Assembly: GCF_025215075.1 (NCBI RefSeq)
Contig: NZ_JAOBTH010000028.1
Coordinates: forward strand, 124,001 to 188,000
Source of the DNA: Tenacibaculum haliotis
GTDB lineage: Bacteria; Bacteroidota; Bacteroidia; Flavobacteriales; Flavobacteriaceae
Direction of reading: 5' to 3'
DNA length: 64,000 nucleotides
Within the stretch, counting starts at the first letter, position 1; every line of letters starts with the position of its first letter. Shown here in pieces: positions 59,087 through 64,000 of this stretch. A program made the translations under genes and the position numbers. Below the pieces are notes generated by a model. The model was not told the origin of the DNA. It was given only the letters and a program-made list of their open reading frames with translations, and did not search any database.

Positions 59087-59554
59087 ATGAAGAAAATAGC
59101 CGTAGCAATTGCATTTGTTCTTTCAACAGGAATGTTAGTTTCTTGTGGACAAGGAAATGCAGCATCTAAAGTAAAAAAAGAAAACGTAGAAAACGCTGAA
59201 AAAAGAGATGTTACTATTAGTGCTGGTTCAGCTTCTATTTCTTTTGACAAAGAAGAATATAATTTCGGAACTGTTAAAGAAGGAGAAATTGTTAAAACTA
59301 CTTTTATCGTAACAAATACAGGTAAAGGAGATTTAGTAATTACAAATGCACAAGCAACTTGCGGTTGTACGATACCTGTTTGGCCAAAAGAAGCAATTGC
59401 TCCTGGAAAAACTGGAGAAATACAAGTAAGTTTTAACACAAACGGAAAACCAAACAAACAATCTAAATCGATAACATTAACTACCAACACAACAAAAGGT
59501 AGAGAAATTTTAAAGATTTCAGGTATGGTAACTCCTAAAAATAAAGCAATATAA
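59087..59554 (+). CDS. DUF1573 lipoprotein
   Basis: 155 aa. Lipobox ending GMLVSC (cysteine about 20). The mature Ig-like DUF1573 domain has SISFDKEEYNFGTVKEGEIV, VTNTGKGDLVITNAQATCGC and PGKTGEIQVSFNT. The conserved CGC sits in the domain core. Exposed on a membrane; role unknown. Its stop shares a base with the yajC start (TAATG). Confidence 0.92.
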   Translation: MKKIAVAIAFVLSTGMLVSCGQGNAASKVKKENVENAEKRDVTISAGSASISFDKEEYNFGTVKEGEIVKTTFIVTNTGKGDLVITNAQATCGCTIPVWPKEAIAPGKTGEIQVSFNTNGKPNKQSKSITLTTNTTKGREILKISGMVTPKNKAI

Positions 59555-59874
59555 TGTTTGCAACCATTTTTTTACAAGCAAGCACACAAGAAAGCATCAT
59601 GAATATGCTTCCTTTTGTTGCAATGATTGGAGTATTTTACTTTTTGATTATTCGTCCGCAGATGAAACGTCAAAAAAACGAAAAGAAATTTCAAACTACC
59701 GTTCAAAAAGGAATTAAAATAATTACTACTAGCGGAATTCACGGTAAAATTGTTGAAATTAACGACAACGATAATACCATTACTGTTGAAACAGGTGCTG
59801 GGAAAATAAAATTTGAACGTTCTGCTATTTCAATGGAGTTAAGTAAAAAATACAATACTGAGATTAAGAAATAA
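59554..59874 (+). CDS. yajC: Preprotein translocase subunit YajC
   Basis: 106 aa. One membrane segment at about 17-34 (MLPFVAMIGVFYFLIIRPQM), then KRQKNEKKFQTTVQKGIKII and the beta domain TTSGIHGKIVEINDND. Accessory part of the Sec translocon. Translationally coupled to the DUF1573 gene. Confidence 0.95.
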   Translation: MFATIFLQASTQESIMNMLPFVAMIGVFYFLIIRPQMKRQKNEKKFQTTVQKGIKIITTSGIHGKIVEINDNDNTITVETGAGKIKFERSAISMELSKKYNTEIKK

Positions 59875-59891
59875 TTTAAAGTATTTATCAA

Positions 59892-59921
59892 AAAAAAGAG
59901 CGCTAATTAGCGCTCTTTTTT
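59892..59921 (+). terminator. Terminator after yajC
   Basis: 30-nt perfect palindrome with core GAGCGCTAA, T run after. The next gene starts 34 nt later, so it probably has a separate promoter or read-through. Confidence 0.88.
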
Positions 59922-59954
59922 GTTTTTTATGTAGATTGCATTATATTACTAACT

Positions 59955-60878
59955 GTGAAAAATAAACTTAACATACCCAAAACCTTTTTTGGTTTTTTAT
60001 TAGCCTCTGTATTCATTTGGCTCCTTATAAACCTTTCTAAGGAATACACTACTGAAATAACAATTAGCACGGTATATACCAATTTACCTATCAAAAAAAC
60101 GATTATTGATATTCCTGTAAAAGAAATTCCCTTACTTGTAAAAGGAAGTGGATTTAAATTAATTACTACAAGTCTTACCAATAATCCGATAATGTTAGAT
60201 TTAGAAAAAATCAACAACAAAAAAGATACTGACTACTACTTTTTAACTAATAAATTACAGTCTGAAATACAAGATCAATTAAAATCGGGCATTGAGTTAA
60301 TTAGTATTAAAACAGATACAATTCCGTTAAAAGTAGGTACATTACATTCAAAAAAAGTTCCTTTAAAAACAGCCTTAGATATTACATTTCAACTTGGTCA
60401 TGATTTAGCTACTCCTATAAGTATAAAACCCGCTACAGTACTAATCTCGGGAGAACAATCGTTGTTAAAGAAAATAAAACATTTGAGTTTAGAGAATATT
60501 AGTTTAGAAAATATTTCTGAAAGCACAAAAATAAAAGCAGTAATAAATATTCCTGAAAACGTAAGAACAGATATCACTTCTGCTGAAATAAATATTGTTA
60601 TTGATAAATTCACCGAAGGAGAAATAGAGGTTCCGATTTTAGTTAAAAATGCCCCAAAAGGAATAAATATTTTCCCTAAAAAAGTGAAGATAATTTATAA
60701 AGTAGGTTTAAATAATTTTAATAAAATAAATGCAAATCTATTTGAGGTAATCTGCGATTATAATCAAGTTAAAAATAACGGCACTTCATACTTAACGCCA
60801 CAAATCATAAAGTCTCCAGGTGCTATTACGCTTGTAAGAACCGTACCAGAAAAAATAGATTTCTTAATACATAAATAA
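59955..60878 (+). CDS. YbbR-domain protein
   Basis: 307 aa, GTG start. One N-terminal membrane segment (TFFGFLLASVFIWLLINLS, about 10-28), then YbbR-like beta repeats outside the cytoplasm: VPLKTALDITFQLGHDLATP and GEIEVPILVKNAPKGINIFP. Related to CdaR, the partner of a diadenylate cyclase in Firmicutes; no cyclase gene is here, so that role is not claimed. Overlaps the coaE start by 1 nt. Confidence 0.9.
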   Translation: MKNKLNIPKTFFGFLLASVFIWLLINLSKEYTTEITISTVYTNLPIKKTIIDIPVKEIPLLVKGSGFKLITTSLTNNPIMLDLEKINNKKDTDYYFLTNKLQSEIQDQLKSGIELISIKTDTIPLKVGTLHSKKVPLKTALDITFQLGHDLATPISIKPATVLISGEQSLLKKIKHLSLENISLENISESTKIKAVINIPENVRTDITSAEINIVIDKFTEGEIEVPILVKNAPKGINIFPKKVKIIYKVGLNNFNKINANLFEVICDYNQVKNNGTSYLTPQIIKSPGAITLVRTVPEKIDFLIHK

Positions 60879-61468
60879 TGGTAATAGGCTTAACAGGAGG
60901 TATTGGCAGCGGAAAATCTACAGTTATAAAAATGTTTTCTAAATTCGATAACATTGCTATTTACATTGCAGATGATGAGGCTAAAAAACTAATGAATTCT
61001 TCGGATAAAATTAAAACGCAACTAATTGCTAAGTTCGGAAAAGAAACATATCGTAATAATCAACTCAACAGACCTTATTTAGCGAGCATTGTTTTTAATG
61101 ATCCAGAAAAATTAAAAACGCTAAATGCCATTGTACATCCTGTTGTAAATGATCATCTACAACAATTTATACTCCAAAACGTTAACAAAGAATACATTTT
61201 ATATGAAAATGCAATTCTCTTTGAAAATGGCAGCAATGCTTTTTGCGACAAAATAATTACGGTAACTGCCCCTGAAAACATCAGAATTCAGCGTGTTTTA
61301 AAAAGAGATAATTCAACGATTGCTGCTGTTAAGAGTAGAATTAAAAATCAATGGAATCAAACAAAAAAAACATTACAATCTCATTATATTATTGAAAACA
61401 ATACACTTACAAAAACTGAACTCCAAATATTAAATATTCATAATATTTTAACAAAAACAACCAAATAG
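60878..61468 (+). CDS. coaE: Dephospho-CoA kinase
   Basis: 196 aa. P-loop GLTGGIGSGKST (4-15), then IADDEAKKLM, the LID-like motif IVHPVVNDHLQQF and the acceptor-site block KIITVTAPENIRIQRVLKRD. Last step of coenzyme A synthesis. Ordinary length. Coupled to the YbbR gene. Confidence 0.96.
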   Translation: MVIGLTGGIGSGKSTVIKMFSKFDNIAIYIADDEAKKLMNSSDKIKTQLIAKFGKETYRNNQLNRPYLASIVFNDPEKLKTLNAIVHPVVNDHLQQFILQNVNKEYILYENAILFENGSNAFCDKIITVTAPENIRIQRVLKRDNSTIAAVKSRIKNQWNQTKKTLQSHYIIENNTLTKTELQILNIHNILTKTTK

Positions 61469-61577
61469 TTTGCGTTTTACCAATAGTATTTCTTAAAATT
61501 ATCTTAATTTTACAGAAACTCTGTTAATCTAAGTTAAAAGCAGACACTCCTTCATTTTATTGATTTATTTTTGAATA

Positions 61578-63143
61578 ATGGGTAAGAGAATTTTTATTCT
61601 TATTGTTGTTTTAATGAGTATTTCTTTAATAGGAATCATCTCAGTTCAAGTATATTGGATTAAGGATGCTATAAAGAATAAGCAACAACAATTCGACAAC
61701 AACATTACAATTGCATTGGCACGAACATCCGAAAGGATAAAAGACAGAGAATACTCTGAATTCCTTCAAGATAATCAAGAATTTCTTAAGGATAAGAAGT
61801 TTGTTTCTGATGCAGAGATAACCACGTATTTATTTCAACAAATAGACACAACGAATAAAAGAAAGTTTACATTCGGTACCACTATTTTGGGTGAAAGCAT
61901 AAAAATGCCTGGTGATTTTGTTGATAATGATTCTATTGTTGTTAAACGTTATTCAGGAAAACAAGATTTTTATTTCTCTCAGGTAATTAAATCAGATAAT
62001 AATGATTTTAATTCTTTTATAGAAGAAAATAGTTATTCAACTTTTAAAACCTACCCTAAATTTAATAGGCGATTAATTGAAAATATGTTACGCCAAAGAA
62101 ATAGGCTATATCCAATTAATCAACGTATTGGTAATAAAGAATTGAATTTTACGATACAAGAAGAGCTTGCCAAAATGAATATAACCCAAAACTTTAAGTA
62201 TGGTGTTTATGAAGATGGTTTAGCTACACAATTAAAATCGGGTTATTTTAATATACATCCGAAAGATGCGAATTACCCGTTGTTTGAAGACGACAATGGA
62301 GATAGTAAATATAAGCTATATATAAAGTTTCCTAATGAGCGTAAAAACTTATTATCTGGAATGATGAAAATTTTAGGTTTATCTTTATTATTTATTGGAA
62401 TAATTATTGCTGCTTTTTCTGCATCACTATATCAGTTGGTTCGTCAGAAAAAGATATCAGAAATAAAAACAGATTTTATCAATAATATGACACACGAGTT
62501 TAAAACACCTATTGCTACTATTAATTTAGCGCTAGATGCTATTAAAAACCCTAAAATAATATCTGATGAAGAAAAAGTAAAGCGCTATGTACGCATGATA
62601 CGTGAAGAAAATAAACGTATGCACGGACAGGTAGAAAATGTACTACGAATTTCTAGATTAGAAAAAAATCAAGTTGAAATTAGTAAGGATGCTACCGATA
62701 TGCACGACACAATAGAGGAAGCTATTGAACATATTCAATTATTAGTAGATGATAAAAAAGGAAGTGTAACATCACATTTTGAAGCGATATCAACTGAAGT
62801 TCTTGGAAATCAATTTCATTTAACGAACATCATTGTAAATATGTTAGAAAATGCTTTAAAGTATTCAGATGAGGCTCCTAAAATTGATGTTTATACAGAA
62901 AACACAAATAAATACTTTATCTTTAAAATAAAAGATGAAGGGATTGGAATGAGTAGAAATGCTCAGAAATATGTTTTTGATAAATTTTATAGAGAACATA
63001 AAGGGAATATACATAACGTAAAAGGTCATGGTTTAGGGTTAGCTTACGTTAAAGAAATTATAGAAAGCCACCAGGGTAGTGTTCATGTTGAAAGTGAGAA
63101 AGGCAAAGGAAGCTTATTTACTGTGAAAATACCATTAATATAA
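61578..63143 (+). CDS. Sensor histidine kinase (RprX-like)
   Basis: 521 aa. Membrane segments at about 5-27 and 263-285 flank a periplasmic sensor region. HisKA has the phosphoacceptor H306 in NNMTHEFKTPIATI. The ATPase domain has N-box IIVNMLENALKYSD, G1 KIKDEGIGMSRNAQ and G2 GHGLGLAYVKEI. Resembles Bacteroides RprX. The cognate regulator follows 10 nt later. Confidence 0.95.
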   Translation: MGKRIFILIVVLMSISLIGIISVQVYWIKDAIKNKQQQFDNNITIALARTSERIKDREYSEFLQDNQEFLKDKKFVSDAEITTYLFQQIDTTNKRKFTFGTTILGESIKMPGDFVDNDSIVVKRYSGKQDFYFSQVIKSDNNDFNSFIEENSYSTFKTYPKFNRRLIENMLRQRNRLYPINQRIGNKELNFTIQEELAKMNITQNFKYGVYEDGLATQLKSGYFNIHPKDANYPLFEDDNGDSKYKLYIKFPNERKNLLSGMMKILGLSLLFIGIIIAAFSASLYQLVRQKKISEIKTDFINNMTHEFKTPIATINLALDAIKNPKIISDEEKVKRYVRMIREENKRMHGQVENVLRISRLEKNQVEISKDATDMHDTIEEAIEHIQLLVDDKKGSVTSHFEAISTEVLGNQFHLTNIIVNMLENALKYSDEAPKIDVYTENTNKYFIFKIKDEGIGMSRNAQKYVFDKFYREHKGNIHNVKGHGLGLAYVKEIIESHQGSVHVESEKGKGSLFTVKIPLI

Positions 63144-63153
63144 AATAAAATAA

Positions 63154-63852
63154 ATGGGAAGTAAAAGAATATTATTAGTAGAAGACGATCCGAATTTCGG
63201 AACAGTTCTTAAAGATTATTTAGCATTAAATGATTACAATGTAACACATGCTAAAGACGGTATAGATGGATTAATCATGTTTAAAAACGGAGATTATGAT
63301 TTATGTATTTTAGATGTAATGATGCCTCGTAAAGATGGTTTTTCGTTAGCGCAAGACATCCGTGTAACAAACAAAGAAATTCCGATTGTATTCTTAACAG
63401 CTAAAACATTAAAAGAAGATGTTTTAAGAGGATATCAAGTAGGTGCTGATGACTATTTAAATAAACCTTTCGATTCTGAAGTTTTATTACATAAAATAAA
63501 AGCAATTTTACAGCGTAAAGAAAACGAAAAATCGAGTGACACTGATGAATTTGAGTTTAAGATTGGAGGTTTTGATTTTAACTCTAAACTTCGTCACCTT
63601 TCACTTAACGGTGCTGAAGCGCAAAAACTTTCACCTAAAGAAAGCAAACTTTTAAGAATGTTAGCTGTGCATAAAAACGATTTAATGCCACGTGAATTAG
63701 CCTTAACAAAAATATGGAGAGACGATAATTATTTTACTTCTCGTAGTATGGATGTGTACATTGCTAAGCTTCGTAAGTATTTAAAAGGTGATGAAAATGT
63801 TGAGATTTTAAACATTCATGGAGAAGGATTTAGACTGTTAGAGAAAATATAG
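63154..63852 (+). CDS. OmpR-family response regulator (RprY-like)
   Basis: 232 aa. Receiver: LVEDDPNF, phosphoacceptor D54 in CILDVMMP, K in NKPFDSEVL. Winged-helix domain about 130-232: LSPKESKLLRMLAVHKNDLM, the recognition segment SRSMDVYIAKLRKYLKGDEN and a terminal GEGFRLLEKI. Partner of the kinase before it. The synteny from nusB to this pair is that of Flavobacteriia. Confidence 0.95.
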   Translation: MGSKRILLVEDDPNFGTVLKDYLALNDYNVTHAKDGIDGLIMFKNGDYDLCILDVMMPRKDGFSLAQDIRVTNKEIPIVFLTAKTLKEDVLRGYQVGADDYLNKPFDSEVLLHKIKAILQRKENEKSSDTDEFEFKIGGFDFNSKLRHLSLNGAEAQKLSPKESKLLRMLAVHKNDLMPRELALTKIWRDDNYFTSRSMDVYIAKLRKYLKGDENVEILNIHGEGFRLLEKI

Positions 63853-63879
63853 AACAGTAATTCTAAAAATTACGAATTT

Positions 63880-63907
63880 AAAGACTTCCTTTTCCCTGGA
63901 AGTCTTT
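63880..63907 (+). terminator. Terminator after the response regulator
   Basis: AAAGACTTCC (63880-63889) pairs with GGAAGTCTTT (63898-63907), 8-nt loop, T-rich tail. Confidence 0.85.
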
Positions 63908-63924
63908 TCTTTTTTATAAATTGT

Positions 63925-63950
63925 AACAATAATTTTAGTAATTCGTCGAA
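63925..63950 (+). promoter_or_regulatory. Likely ECF-sigma promoter for a gene beyond the right edge
   Basis: AAC at 63925, then GTC at 63945 in TTCGTCGAAT: the same 20-nt AAC-to-GTC offset as the elements at 17931 and 18519, and GTAAC/CGTC is a classic ECF -35/-10 pair. It follows the regulator's terminator. The last 50 nt of the window show no coding start. Confidence 0.5.
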
Positions 63951-64000
63951 TACTTATAATCAACAAAATCGAAAAATTTGGAAACAATTTTATCAATAAA

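Noticed and set aside
59955..60878. CdaR regulator of a diadenylate cyclase
   Set aside because: YbbR repeats are seen but no cyclase is adjacent, so only the domain name is kept.
1..64000. tRNA genes, CRISPR arrays, prophage or replication origin
   Set aside because: No tRNA-like T-loop/acceptor pairing, regularly spaced direct repeats, phage structural genes or dnaA-box cluster was recognised on reading both strands; a covariance-model scan would be decisive.

Overview
The window is chromosomal DNA from a low-GC (roughly 30% by eye) member of the Bacteroidota, most likely a marine Flavobacteriaceae (Tenacibaculum/Polaribacter-like; the genus is a guess). The main evidence is a SusC/SusD pair, Bacteroidota-type promoters (TTTG, about 19-20 nt, TAnnTTTG), a cyclophilin-FKBP fusion, the PUR/DUF3276 and DUF349 proteins, and the gene order nusB-DUF1573-yajC-ybbR-coaE-histidine kinase-regulator. 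No rRNA, tRNA, CRISPR array, insertion sequence, prophage or replication origin was seen.

Layout. (a) 81-10631: a probable amino-sugar (GlcNAc/chitin-type) uptake and use locus. SusC, SusD and a glucosamine-6-phosphate deaminase fused to a PIG-L deacetylase lie on the minus strand, divergent from a LytS/LytTR-type two-component pair and a sodium:solute symporter. (b) 10675-24372: housekeeping and stress genes (TPR protein, DUF2853, single-chain serine dehydratase, YaaA, SanA-like protein, PhnP-like hydrolase), an ECF sigma operon with a probable anti-sigma factor and a Spy/CpxP-like sensor, a HAD-CAT operon, an AT-rich stretch of very small genes, and PMI-QueD-Idi. (c) 24480-30995: release factor 3, a barrel-like secreted protein whose 5' end carries an in-frame palindromic repeat, a cyclophilin-FKBP fusion, and two secreted TonB-C-domain proteins. 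(d) 31125-40477, minus strand: TamB, two DUF368 polyprenyl-phosphate transporter homologues, shikimate dehydrogenase and a DUF349 coiled-coil protein. (e) 40597-54411: TsaD, an ABC-F ATPase, an AT-rich AbiH-family phage-defence gene, a DTW tRNA-modifying enzyme, small membrane proteins, HolA facing an HsdR-N nuclease-like protein, a glycosyltransferase, a TsaC/YciO protein, and a menaquinone-type group (thioesterase, hydrolase, isochorismate synthase). (f) 54551-63852: PUR protein, ABC exporter, leucine-type dehydrogenase, NusB, DUF1573 lipoprotein, YajC, YbbR, CoaE and an RprX/RprY-like two-component system.

The intergenic gaps are rich in short interspersed repeats. I separate four families: P (TAGCCCCGATTG...GCGGAAAGCGGG), Q (TTCGAGTGATTTT...GTATCGAGAACT inverted repeat), R (CTGAAAyAArTTCAG-like with TGACG) and an RPE-like element coding for VIARNEAI. 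Three sites share an AAC-N17-GTC layout: two flank the ECF sigma gene and one sits at the right edge. They look like one ECF-sigma promoter class. I found no complete new defence or biosynthetic system. The strongest leads are the ECF promoter set, the coding palindromic repeat, the small-gene transcription unit at 21.7-22.5 kb and the SusCD/NagB-PIG-L locus.
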